A stretch of DNA of 64,000 nt from DAOUJI01 sp034422875 (GTDB lineage: Bacteria > Chloroflexota > Dehalococcoidia > Lucifugimonadales > JAGWBF01), in contig DAOUJI010000066.1 of NCBI GenBank assembly GCA_034422875.1, positions 1 through 64,000 on the forward strand, given 5' to 3'. Every line of letters begins with the position of its first letter. Position 1 is the stretch's first letter. Both the position numbers and the translations under genes were made by a program. A model generated the notes under the pieces. That model saw only the letters and a program-made list of their open reading frames with translations. It had not been told where the DNA came from and made no database searches. Shown here in pieces: positions 43,851-52,701 of this stretch.

Positions 43851-44021
43851 ACAACTGGGGCTATTGTCAGAAGGGCTGCCGACGCGACGCCAGCAGCCCC
43901 CGGATTTCCAATATACCTATTCACCCTGACGCCTGTCAACGCGCACGACGCGCCTTTGCTGGACACCCTGACGACGCCGTTTTATAGTCTGTTCAACAGG
44001 TGCTTTCAGGAGGCTTACCCT

Positions 44022-45206
44022 ATGGCCCTTTCGGAAAAGGTGGCGAAGTTCGTTGAAGAGGGCGGATGGATCAGGAAGATGTTTGAGGCGGGCATCGCCC
44101 TGAAGCAGCAGTACGGCGACGACAAGGTCTTCGACCTATCCCTGGGCAATCCGGTAGTGGAGCCGCCAGCCGAATTCAAGGCGGAGCTCCAACGGCTGGC
44201 TGCCAGCGAGACGCCGGGAATGCACCGATACATGCCCAACGCGGGCTACGCCGACACCCGGGAGGCCGTTGCCGCGGGAATTCGGGAAGAGGCTGGGGTG
44301 GACATGACCGGCGCAGAAATAGTGATGACGGCAGGAGCCGCCGCAGGCCTGAACGTGGCCCTTAAGACCATCCTGAACCCCGGGGACGAGGTTATCATCT
44401 TCGCTCCCTATTTCGTGGAATACGTCTACTACACCGACAACCACGGCGGCGTGTCCGTGACGGCTCCCACCGACGCAGCGTTTCAGCCGGACCTGGCTGC
44501 TCTGGAGGGCTTAATTACACCTAAAACCAGAGGCGTGCTAATCAACTCGCCCAACAACCCCTCGGGCGCGGTGTACGGGTCGGACACTCTGGCGGACCTG
44601 GGAGAGCTTCTGCGGGCGAAAAGCGCCCAATATGGTTCGGAGATATTCCTGATAAGCGACGAGCCTTACCGCCGAATCATCTTCGACGGCCTCTCCTATC
44701 CCCACGTCTATCCCCACTACGAAGCCTCCATGGTGGTACACTCCCACGCCAAGGACCTGGCCCTCCCCGGCGAGCGCATTGGATACATAGCGGTGAATCC
44801 GGCCTACGAAGGGAAAACTGAACTGGCCGACGGCCTGACCTTCTGCAACCGCATCCTGGGGATAGTCAACGCACCCGCGCTCATGCAGCATGTGGTCAGG
44901 GCGCTGCAAGGGGTCACAGTGGACGTATCTGACTACCAGAGGAAGCGGGACTTCATCCACGGCGCGTTGACGGACCTGGGATACGACTGCTTCAAGCCCC
45001 AGGGGGCTTTCTATCTCTTCCCCAAGGCTCCAGGAGGGGACGACCTGGCCTTCGTGGATGAACTGCAACGCTATAACGTGCTGGTGGTGCCCGGCAGGGG
45101 CTTCGGGCAGGCTGGCCACTTCCGGGTGTCCTACTGCCTGGAGGACCGGGTTCTGAAAGGCTCGCTGGAAGGGTTCGCCGCCGCGGCCAAGAGCTTCGGG
45201 CTGTAA
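44022..45206 (+). CDS. PLP-dependent aminotransferase (class I/II)
   Basis: A 394-aa fold type I aminotransferase. Segments: SLGNPVVEPP, MTAGAAAGLNVAL, NSPNNPSGAVY, LISDEPYRRIIFDG, and SHAKDLALPGERIGY, with the PLP Lys at about residue 244. The end carries HFRVSYCL (conserved Arg for carboxylate). I start at the ATG at 44022 with AGGAGG eight nt upstream; the longer frame reads through the tRNA-Met and is not real. Donor and acceptor unknown. Confidence 0.93.
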   Translation: MALSEKVAKFVEEGGWIRKMFEAGIALKQQYGDDKVFDLSLGNPVVEPPAEFKAELQRLAASETPGMHRYMPNAGYADTREAVAAGIREEAGVDMTGAEIVMTAGAAAGLNVALKTILNPGDEVIIFAPYFVEYVYYTDNHGGVSVTAPTDAAFQPDLAALEGLITPKTRGVLINSPNNPSGAVYGSDTLADLGELLRAKSAQYGSEIFLISDEPYRRIIFDGLSYPHVYPHYEASMVVHSHAKDLALPGERIGYIAVNPAYEGKTELADGLTFCNRILGIVNAPALMQHVVRALQGVTVDVSDYQRKRDFIHGALTDLGYDCFKPQGAFYLFPKAPGGDDLAFVDELQRYNVLVVPGRGFGQAGHFRVSYCLEDRVLKGSLEGFAAAAKSFGL

Positions 45207-45230
45207 ATCCGGGCGTCGACTGTACAAGCG

Positions 45231-45590
45231 ATGTCATCTACGAACGATCCCGTTCGACTACCAGAGTTCACCAACGACCTTGGAAGGCTGTCCAGAAAGC
45301 TCCGCTCTATCGACCGCGACCTGGAAGCGTTCATTCGATTGCTCCAGGCAGGCCTCAAATCAAGCATACATGCAACCCGGGTTCCTGGGTTCGGTGAACT
45401 AAACGTATGGAAAGGCCGCGCAATTAGTCGAGACATGCGGAGTGGAAAATCCGGAGGGTTCAGAATCTGGTGGCTAGAAACCTCATCGGACACCGTAGCG
45501 CTGCTCTACATATACACTCATCGCAGCAACGAGAACGAGAATCGTATCAGGGAAGAAGTTAGAAGGCGTCTTTCAACCAATGGATATTAG
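45231..45590 (+). CDS. RelE/ParE-like toxin family protein
   Basis: A 119-aa basic protein with a RelE-fold profile: helices at the start, then VWKGRAISRDMRSGKSGGFRIWWLE and TVALLYIYTHRSNENEN, near the usual RelE pattern (GKSGGYRVIYY...LLYIY). Canonical relatives cut ribosome-bound mRNA or poison gyrase. Its 3' end overlaps by 18 nt the convergent Panacea gene. No standard small antitoxin precedes or follows it. The toxin call is from motif, not test. Confidence 0.7.
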   Translation: MSSTNDPVRLPEFTNDLGRLSRKLRSIDRDLEAFIRLLQAGLKSSIHATRVPGFGELNVWKGRAISRDMRSGKSGGFRIWWLETSSDTVALLYIYTHRSNENENRIREEVRRRLSTNGY

Positions 45591-46109
45591 AGGAGACGTT
45601 TCCTCGTCTTCGCTATCGGGCATGGACTCAAACTTTCGCCTATAGTAGGCATACTCATACGGTATCGTTTCGCCCTCGGCAGTCGCTATCCAAGGGGCTT
45701 CCCCGTGACTTGCTGCTACTAGTTCGGCGGCCGTCTGATTTTCCCACTTTTTCGCGATGTCGAACATGAGCTTCAACTCAGTGGGCCTGAAGATGTCCAG
45801 CGGCGGCTCGACACCTGGTATGACCGAATACCGGTATTGGGTGTACGGCCCCGACTGTTCCTTGATTTCTTGTACCAACCCAGACATCCTGCGCAATTCC
45901 TTTTGCATCTGCTTGGGATACGGTCCCCGTGGCATGTGGACGTAGTCGGCGCCAGTGACCGCCACTCCATGTTGCTCGAAATGATCGAAGTCCAGGAAGT
46001 AGAGAAGCTTTGCCAATTTGGTTCGACCCAAAGTGCCGTTGCGCACGGTATCACAGAAGAACAGAAGCGCGGCCTGCATCTTTTTGGAACTATAGTGTGT
46101 CCTAGCCAT
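45573..46109 (-). CDS. Panacea (DUF4065/SocA-like) domain protein, possible antitoxin
   Basis: A 178-aa protein whose residues ~20-155 match Panacea/DUF4065: TKLAKLLYFLDFDHFEQHG, then YVHMPRGPYPKQMQ and ELVAASHGEAPW. Panacea domains are known as antitoxins for many unrelated toxins. The gene runs convergently into the RelE-like gene, so their mRNAs overlap at their 3' ends. Partnership is an inference. Confidence 0.85.
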   Translation of the reverse strand: MARTHYSSKKMQAALLFFCDTVRNGTLGRTKLAKLLYFLDFDHFEQHGVAVTGADYVHMPRGPYPKQMQKELRRMSGLVQEIKEQSGPYTQYRYSVIPGVEPPLDIFRPTELKLMFDIAKKWENQTAAELVAASHGEAPWIATAEGETIPYEYAYYRRKFESMPDSEDEETSPLISIG

Positions 46110-46249
46110 TACGGACCTCCGCCGCGTTGGGCGCCACCCAGCCTTAGAAAAATCGCTCTCGCCCTTGCGACCCCAGTTTGCGGCTGACTGGTATCTATAT
46201 TATAGCAACCCCGCCCGCCCTACAGACAACGGGTCGTTATCCTTGTGAT

Positions 46250-47743
46250 CTATAACCCTCGCAGCTCCAGGGTCTCCACATGGCCGGTTTCCAGGCTGGC
46301 GACCCGGACGGCGTGGTTGTTTGTGTCCGCGACGTAGAGCTTTCCTCCAGCCGCGCTGATTCCTGACGGTTCGTGGAAGCGGGCTTCGAACGCCGAACCG
46401 TCTTTATAGCCGTGCTCGCCGCTGCCAAGGAACGTGAGCACGCTCCTCGTGCCCGGGTAGACCCGCTTTATCTTGTTGTTGTAGGTGTCGGCGATATACA
46501 GGACTCCGTCATGCCAGTCCACCCCCTGGACGTGCTGGAGACGCACCTGTTCTCCCACTCCGTCCACGTCGCCCCACACGAACAGGTCCTCGCCCACGAT
46601 AGTCCCCACACGCCCCGACGGGTTCAGGTCGGCGTACCTGACGGCACTGGCCTCGCTGTCAGCGAAATAGAGGCGTTCCCCGTCTGACGTGATGCCAGTG
46701 GGCTGGTCCAGAGAAGCCGACATCAGGGGACCGTCTATGGGGGCCTCCCGGCCGTTGCCGGCGTATACGTTGACCTGGCCCGACGCCAGGTGGAGCGCCC
46801 AGAGTTGGTGGTTGCCCGCCATAGCGATGTGCACGACGCCGTTGTGGACCGCCACGTCCCAGGGTGAACTCAGGGCTGTCCGCAGGGCAGGACCGCCTTC
46901 GGAATGGCCCCGCGCCTGCTCTCCCGTCCCGGCTACGGTCTCAACTGTTCCGGCCTCCAGGTCGACTGTCCGAATGGCGTGGTTCTCAGTGTCAGCTACA
47001 TAGAGAGAGTTCCCGTCTTCCGACAGGGCCATTCCCTGGGGATGATCGAACTCGGCCGAATCATAATCCCCGTCGGCATGTCCCGGCTGGCCGCTTCCTA
47101 TGACGTGCGTCACCTGTCCATCCAAGTCGGCCACGACAATGCGGTTGTTGTTGGAGTCGGCTACAAACAGGCGTCCGGAAGCCTCGTCAGCCAATATCTT
47201 GCCTGGGAAGGAGAGTCCCGGCGCCTCTGGCGCTTCCCGTTGGAAGTCGAGCCGCTTCGTGCGGTCCAGCATCCCCTTCTCGTCGAACTCTTCCACCATT
47301 CGCCCAAGCAAGCCGTCGAACTGCTCGAAGCTGAACTCCCCCTCGTGCTTGCCGATGACCTTGCCCTGGGGGTCCACAAACATCAGAGTGGGCCAGGCGC
47401 GGCAGCCGTACTCCCTCCAGATGCTGAAGTCCCCGTCATTGACCACGGGGTGTTCCAGCTCGAACCTGAGCACCGCTTTCCTCAGGTTGTCCGTGTCCCG
47501 CTCAGAGGTGAACTTGGCAGAGTGGACTCCGATCACCACAAGCTCTGCCGCGTACTTGTGCTCCAGTTTCCGCAACTGCGGAAATATGTGCATGCAGTTC
47601 ACTCAACAGGAGGTCCAGAACTCCAGGATGACTATTTTCCCTACCAGCTCCTTCATGCTGATGGGCCTGCCAGTGTTGAGCCAGTCCTTACCTGACGGGA
47701 ACTCGGGAGCGTTGACGTTGCCGAGGAAAGAGCGTGTGGCCAC
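46250..47743 (-). CDS. Selenocysteine-containing thioredoxin-like/NHL repeat protein
   Basis: An NHLRC2-like protein: thioredoxin-like domain followed by an NHL beta-propeller. Start is GTG at 47741-47743, with AAGGGGG upstream. The first 46 codons read VATRSFLGNVNAPEFPSGKD..W and on to KIVILEFWTSC. Codon 47 is TGA (47603-47605). The frame then continues VNCMHIFPQL... for 450 codons. Family members have FWTYCC-x-NC, so TGA takes the place of the first Cys of CxxC, giving UVNC. Propeller repeats (e.g. LFVADSNNNRIVVADLDG) follow. A hairpin lies 18 nt after the TGA. A conventional call would start at the GTG after TGA and lose the redox site. Confidence 0.88.
47567..47584 (-). promoter_or_regulatory. 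Candidate bacterial SECIS hairpin
   Basis: In transcript orientation TTTCCGCA (47577-47584) and TGCGGAAA (47567-47574) form a perfect inverted repeat around GT. Realistically this is a 6-bp stem with loop CAGTTG. It begins 18 nt after the in-frame TGA, within the range known for bacterial SECIS elements (loop G about 16-37 nt downstream). Confidence 0.7.
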
Positions 47744-47816
47744 TTTGGACCCCCTTTCAGTAAGCGCCCGCCCATTATACACCTGCGCCCCTGCGCACGG
47801 TCACAGGCTAAAATGC

Positions 47817-49130
47817 TCAACCGGATGCGCCGGGCGAGGCGGCGGTCGGTTCCCGTTTCACAGGCCGCCTTACCAACAGTAAAGACACAGTCGCGACTCC
47901 CATGAATATGATGGCCAGCATCAACGGGAAGTCATAGGTGTCGTGCCGTTCTCCCCACCAACCGACAAACCAGGGGGCCAGTATCATCATCCATGAAGAG
48001 GAGAATGTGATCATTCCTCGCATCGCGGCAAACCGGGTCCTCCCATAGAAGTCCCCCACCGTAGCCCAGAGCAGGAAGCCGGAGGCGTCGCCCACTCCGG
48101 CCAGTATCATGTATAGGTATATGGCCCAGGCGGAGCCGTCCCACTCCCCGGTAAGCAGGAACAGCGTCGCCAAGCCCTCCAGGGCGAGACACCCGGCCAC
48201 CACCAGGTTCCTTGGGACCTTGTCGGAGACCCAGCCAACGGGTATGCGGGAGACTATGTTTACGACGAACAGAATCACCAGCAGGTACCCGAAAGTGGTG
48301 TCTCCCACTCCTTTGGAAAACACGATGGGCTGGAGGTTAATCAAGATCCCCAAGGCGCCCGCACGCCGGAATATCTGACCGAGGACTATCAGCCAAAACG
48401 CAGAGGTCCCAATTGCCTCTCTGATGGTGAAGTCCACACTCCCCCTGCTGGGATTGCTCTGCCCGGTCCCCGACACTGCAATCGGAGGCCTGGGGCGGTC
48501 GCCATCGGGACGAAGGCCGACGTTTTCCGGGGCGCTGTGCAGCCACAGCCCCAGCGGGGCCATGAGCACAACGTAACCCAGCCCGATGATGAGCGAGACC
48601 TGTTCCCAGCTGAACTTGATGATCATGATGTTGACCAGGGGAACCAATGCGGCGGCCCCTATGGAAGCCACGGTTGCGAATATTGCCAGGGCCAGACCGC
48701 GATGCCTTATGAACCACATGTTGAGCATGTTGAAGAGGCCGTGCTGGACGGATATGGCGTTGGCGGCGGCTATGAGCCCCAGGTAGATGAGGGCGAATCC
48801 CAGGTAGTTGTCCACCCTGGAGAAGGCCAGGTACCCAACGCCGCCCACCAGGAGGCCGGCAATCACGACAATCCTGCCGCCGAACCTGTCCATCAACCAG
48901 GCGGCAACCGGTCCCAGGACCTCCCCCTGGGCCCTGGCCAGGGAAAAGACCAGCGCCGTCTGCTCTTGCCGGAGGCGCAGAGATTCCTGGACGGGCACGA
49001 AGAACACGTTGAAACCGCGGAAGAAGATGCCGTTGGCTACGAAGATGACGAGGGAAGCGATGCCGAGGACGAACCAGCCGTAAAAGATACGGCCTCCTGT
49101 CATCCGGTCAAACCATCGCCTGGTGTCCAA
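47817..49130 (-). CDS. MFS transporter
   Basis: A 437-aa, roughly twelve-helix major facilitator. The cytosolic loop between helices 2 and 3 reads AWLMDRFGGRIV, a match to the MFS motif (G..aDr.GrR). The domain layout and QTALVFSLARAQGEVLGPVAAWLMDRFGG resemble the oxalate/formate antiporter-like (OFA) group. TTG start; ATG at residue 10 is possible. Substrate unknown. It is divergent from gyrB. Confidence 0.9.
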   Translation of the reverse strand: MDTRRWFDRMTGGRIFYGWFVLGIASLVIFVANGIFFRGFNVFFVPVQESLRLRQEQTALVFSLARAQGEVLGPVAAWLMDRFGGRIVVIAGLLVGGVGYLAFSRVDNYLGFALIYLGLIAAANAISVQHGLFNMLNMWFIRHRGLALAIFATVASIGAAALVPLVNIMIIKFSWEQVSLIIGLGYVVLMAPLGLWLHSAPENVGLRPDGDRPRPPIAVSGTGQSNPSRGSVDFTIREAIGTSAFWLIVLGQIFRRAGALGILINLQPIVFSKGVGDTTFGYLLVILFVVNIVSRIPVGWVSDKVPRNLVVAGCLALEGLATLFLLTGEWDGSAWAIYLYMILAGVGDASGFLLWATVGDFYGRTRFAAMRGMITFSSSWMMILAPWFVGWWGERHDTYDFPLMLAIIFMGVATVSLLLVRRPVKREPTAASPGASG

Positions 49131-49276
49131 TGCTTTTCTGCGAGTTTTCGACGCTTTTCAATTGATAGGATGATAATCCGGAGCACGTATTATCCGGCCT
49201 CTGGGCGAAATACTCAAATTACATAAAGAATCGGACTTTATCGACGCCGAAATTACGGGAAATAAATGGGGCTGAA

Positions 49277-49285
49277 TGGTATAAT
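49277..49285 (+). promoter_or_regulatory. gyrB extended -10 promoter
   Basis: TGGTATAAT: a TG at 49277-49278 one base before a perfect TATAAT (49280-49285). There is no good -35, as expected for an extended -10. It leaves a ~54-nt leader to the gyrB ATG in an AT-rich region. Confidence 0.6.
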
Positions 49286-49345
49286 TAAATAGACAATATT
49301 CGTATCTGTTTCTTGGGTTTCTCAAGTGTGGAGCGGGGAGTGTAG

Positions 49346-51274
49346 ATGACGTTAGAATATACCGCAAAAGACATTCAGGTCCTGGAAGGTCTGGAGGCTG
49401 TCCGACGGCGACCCGGGATGTACATCGGAAGCACCGACCAGCGGGGCCTGCACCATCTGATTTATGAGATAGTCGACAACAGCGTAGACGAGGCAATGGC
49501 CGGATACTGCACCCGGGTGGAGGTGCATATCCGGGAAGACGGCTCGGTTAAGGCTTCGGACAACGGCCGGGGCATTCCTGCCGACATACACCCAACCACC
49601 GGCAAGACCGCCATCGAGACGGTCATGACCACCCTCCACGCCGGAGGAAAGTTCGGCGGCGGCGCGTACAAGGTGTCAGGCGGACTCCACGGCGTGGGCG
49701 CTTCGGTCGTCAACGGGCTTTCGTCCCACCTCAGAGTTGAGGTGCGGCGTGACGGCTTTCTCTACTTCCAGGAATACCAGGAGGGAGACCCTCTGGGCGA
49801 CCTGCAAAAGGCGCCGCTGACCGAAGACGACGCCGGCATAACGGGAACGACCATCATATTCACACCTGACCCCAAGGTGTTCCCGGAGATCGACTACGAC
49901 TTCAACATCATCACGGGCCATCTGCGTCAGATCGCATACCTCAACAAGAGCCTGGAAGTCCACCTCTGCAGCGACTGGCACAGCCGGGGCGGCGACAACG
50001 AAAGGACTTACTATTTCGACGGGGGACTGGCGAGCCTTGCCCGCAGCATGAACCGAAACCGCAAGACGCTCCAGGACGACCCCTTCTACATGCTCAGGAC
50101 CGTGGACGACACCATCGTTGAAGCCTCCATCCAATACAACGACGGCTACAACGAGTCAGTGCTCTCCTTCGCCAACTGCATCAACACCGAAGAGGGCGGG
50201 ACCCACCTGACCGGCTTCCGGACAGCCCTGACCAGGGTCATCAACGACTACGGACGCAAGCAAAAGCTGCTCAGGGACGATCAGCCCAACCTGGCGGGTG
50301 AGGATGTCCGCGAGGGCCTGACCGCCGTTATCAGCGTCAAGCTCACGGACCCTCAGTTCGAGGGCCAGACCAAGACGAAGTTGGGCAACGCCGAGGTCAA
50401 GGGAATCGTCGAGACCACCATCGGAGAGACCCTTTCCCAATACCTGGAAGAGCACCCCATAGACGCCCGGCGCATTATCGACAACTGCGTCACGGCCCAG
50501 AAGGCGCGGGATGCTGCCAAGAAGGCCCGAGAGCTGGTCATACGCAAGAACGCGCTGGACGGCTCGTCCCTGCCTGGGAAGCTGGCAGACTGCCAGGAAC
50601 GGAACCCGGAGCTGTCCGAGGTGTACATCGTGGAGGGAGAGTCGGCGGGAGGTTCGGCCAAAATGGGCCGGGACCGCCGTTTCCAGGCCATTCTCCCCAT
50701 CAAGGGCAAGATTCTGAATGTTGAGCGTGTGCTGCACCAGCCGGAGAAGATACTGGGCCACGAGGAGATACGCTCGGTTATAGCCGCCCTGGGCGCGGGA
50801 GAAGGCGAGGAGTTCAACTCCACCAAGCTCCGCTATCATAAGGTCATCATAATGACGGACGCCGACGTGGACGGCTCCCACATCCGGACCCTGATGCTCA
50901 CCCTGTTCTACAGGCGCATGGAGGAGCTCATTCGAGGCGGCTTCCTGTACATCGCCCAGCCGCCCCTCTACCGGGTCCAGTCAGGGAAGGACGTATCCTA
51001 CGCATACACCGAGCCGGGCAAGGACCAGGTGCTGGAGAGGCTCAACGGCAAGAAGAACATCCAGTTGCAGCGCTACAAGGGCCTGGGAGAGATGAACCCC
51101 GACCAGCTTTGGGAAACCACGATGAACCCGGAGAGTCGGAGCCTGTTGCAGGTGACCATCGAGGACGCCGCCCAGGTGAGCAACGTGTTCACAACCCTCA
51201 TGGGGGACGAGGTGGCCCCCAGGAAGGCGTTCATCCAGACCCACGCCCGCTCCGTCAAGGAACTGGACGTCTAG
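49346..51274 (+). CDS. gyrB: DNA gyrase subunit B
   Basis: ATPase and TOPRIM subunit of gyrase. GHKL ATP site: ASDNGRGIPADIHPTTG and GGLHGVGASVVNGLS. TOPRIM: YIVEGESAGGSAKMGRDR (about residue 430; EGESAGG where most have EGDSAGG) and DADVDGSHIRTL (about 505). The C-terminal segment QRYKGLGEMNPDQLWETTMNP is diagnostic. Length 642 aa is normal. gyrA is not adjacent. Confidence 0.97.
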   Translation: MTLEYTAKDIQVLEGLEAVRRRPGMYIGSTDQRGLHHLIYEIVDNSVDEAMAGYCTRVEVHIREDGSVKASDNGRGIPADIHPTTGKTAIETVMTTLHAGGKFGGGAYKVSGGLHGVGASVVNGLSSHLRVEVRRDGFLYFQEYQEGDPLGDLQKAPLTEDDAGITGTTIIFTPDPKVFPEIDYDFNIITGHLRQIAYLNKSLEVHLCSDWHSRGGDNERTYYFDGGLASLARSMNRNRKTLQDDPFYMLRTVDDTIVEASIQYNDGYNESVLSFANCINTEEGGTHLTGFRTALTRVINDYGRKQKLLRDDQPNLAGEDVREGLTAVISVKLTDPQFEGQTKTKLGNAEVKGIVETTIGETLSQYLEEHPIDARRIIDNCVTAQKARDAAKKARELVIRKNALDGSSLPGKLADCQERNPELSEVYIVEGESAGGSAKMGRDRRFQAILPIKGKILNVERVLHQPEKILGHEEIRSVIAALGAGEGEEFNSTKLRYHKVIIMTDADVDGSHIRTLMLTLFYRRMEELIRGGFLYIAQPPLYRVQSGKDVSYAYTEPGKDQVLERLNGKKNIQLQRYKGLGEMNPDQLWETTMNPESRSLLQVTIEDAAQVSNVFTTLMGDEVAPRKAFIQTHARSVKELDV

Positions 51275-51318
51275 GCCCTGACTTCAACCCTCCCTCTGAG
51301 GAGACCGTTGCACAACTG

Positions 51319-51393
51319 GTAGGGGCGACCCTTGTGGTCGCCCTTATTTGTTGTCCATCGGGGAAACAGGGCAACCACCAGGGTTGCCCCTAC
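51319..51393. repeat. Long imperfect palindrome (GTAGGGGCGACC repeat)
   Basis: A 25-nt arm from 51319 and a 25-nt arm ending at 51393 match as inverted repeats at 22 of 25 positions, with 25 nt between. It is typical of dispersed MITE-like or REP-like elements and lies between gyrB and pyrE, which converge. It may also terminate both. Confidence 0.7.
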
Positions 51394-51480
51394 GAACGTA
51401 ACGCACCGTAAGAGGAGATTCGGGCCGACTGAGTCTCGTAGAATTCCGGTTACTCAAAGGTCTCCCTCGGTGAGAGGGGG

Positions 51481-52044
51481 CTAGACTGCCGGCTGCACCT
51501 GGCCATCGGGCGTCGCTTCCAGAAGGGTCCAGAAAGGATAACCCCGGCGGCGTATTTCGTCGCTCCCGCCTTCCCGCCGGTCCAATATGGCGGCCACCAT
51601 CACCACCGTGCAGCCAGCCGCCTCCGCAGCCTCTATAGCGTGCAGCAGGGAACCGCCCGACGTGCAGGTGTCGTCCACCACCGCAACCTTGCATCCTTCC
51701 ATCGGCAGCGGCCCCTCGATAGCCCTACCTGCGCCGTGGCCTTTAGCCTCTTTCCTGACAATGAAAGCCGGTATAGGGGTTCCATCCAAGTGGCTGGTCA
51801 ACGCTATGGCAGTCGCCATGGGGTCGGCGCCCAGCGTTGGGCCGCCCACGGCCTCGGCGCCGGCGTTTCTGACAACGGGCAGGAAGGTGCGCCCAATAAG
51901 AAAGGCGCCCTCGGGGTCCAGGGTCAACAGTCGCCCGTCGAAGTAGTATGGGCTGACCTTCCCTGACGACAGTGTAAATTCACCGTAGGTCAAAGCCCCG
52001 AGGCGTTCGGCCAACTCAAGCAGCCGGTGGGCATCGGATGTCAT
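51481..52044 (-). CDS. pyrE: Orotate phosphoribosyltransferase
   Basis: Makes OMP from orotate and PRPP. PRPP-binding loop VAVVDDTCTSGGSLLHAIEAAE (about residues 122-143). Substrate and dimer features include SSGKVSPYYFDGR and FIVRKEAKGHGAGRAIEG (flexible catalytic loop). Length 187 aa is normal. Its ATG overlaps the nadD stop by 4 nt. It is separate from the pyrR operon. Confidence 0.94.
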   Translation of the reverse strand: MTSDAHRLLELAERLGALTYGEFTLSSGKVSPYYFDGRLLTLDPEGAFLIGRTFLPVVRNAGAEAVGGPTLGADPMATAIALTSHLDGTPIPAFIVRKEAKGHGAGRAIEGPLPMEGCKVAVVDDTCTSGGSLLHAIEAAEAAGCTVVMVAAILDRREGGSDEIRRRGYPFWTLLEATPDGQVQPAV

Positions 52045-52670
52045 GGGCGCCCCTCCGCGACACTCAAGTCCCCAGCCCGTTGACTGGACCCGTATAGACC
52101 ATGTCGATGGATATACGCCTCTACAGCCTCCGGGACCCGATCCCCCACCGGAAGTCCCTTGGAGACCCTTTCCCTCACCTCCGTGGCGCTGATGGCCGTC
52201 AGCGGGGCTTCCAGGTAGATAACGCGGGTGGATTCATCAGGCCTGCTTGCAGCGTTGGGCACATCATATCCCGGCCTTGGCACGGCTACGATGGTGCACA
52301 ACTCCCGAATCCGCTCAGGTTCCTTCCAGCGGTCCATATGCACCGCTGAGTCTGCGCCCACGATTAAGAACAGCTCACGCGTTGGGTCCTCTCGATTCAA
52401 CTCCTCCAGAGTGTCGACGGTGTAGGTCAGGCCTTCCCGTTCGACCTCCATGGGAGACACGGAGAAGCGGGGATTCGAGGAGACAGCCAGGGCTGCCATG
52501 TCCATACGGTGGTGCGCGGCGGACACTTCCTCCCCTTCTTTCATCCAGGGCCTTCCGGCGGGCACGAACCACACCTCATCCAGATGGCACGTTTCCAACG
52601 CCTCTTCCGCCGCCAGAAGATGCCCTATATGGATGGGGTCGAAGGTCCCGCCCATCAGTCCCAACCGCAT
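52041..52670 (-). CDS. nadD: Nicotinate-nucleotide adenylyltransferase
   Basis: Adenylylates NaMN for NAD synthesis. GGTFDPIHIGHLLAAEEAL (residues 8-26) is the class I nucleotidyltransferase HxGH motif. VWFVPAGRPWMKEG, then ATEVRERVSKGLPV (ISxT-like) follow. Length 209 aa is normal. Second gene of obgE-nadD-pyrE. Confidence 0.95.
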   Translation of the reverse strand: MRLGLMGGTFDPIHIGHLLAAEEALETCHLDEVWFVPAGRPWMKEGEEVSAAHHRMDMAALAVSSNPRFSVSPMEVEREGLTYTVDTLEELNREDPTRELFLIVGADSAVHMDRWKEPERIRELCTIVAVPRPGYDVPNAASRPDESTRVIYLEAPLTAISATEVRERVSKGLPVGDRVPEAVEAYIHRHGLYGSSQRAGDLSVAEGRP

Positions 52671-52701
52671 GCTTTCACCAAACCCAGGGCTTCTGAGTCT
52701 T

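Noticed and set aside
43788..44021. N-terminal extension of the aminotransferase
   Set aside because: It would translate through tRNA-Met; ATG at 44022 has AGGAGG.
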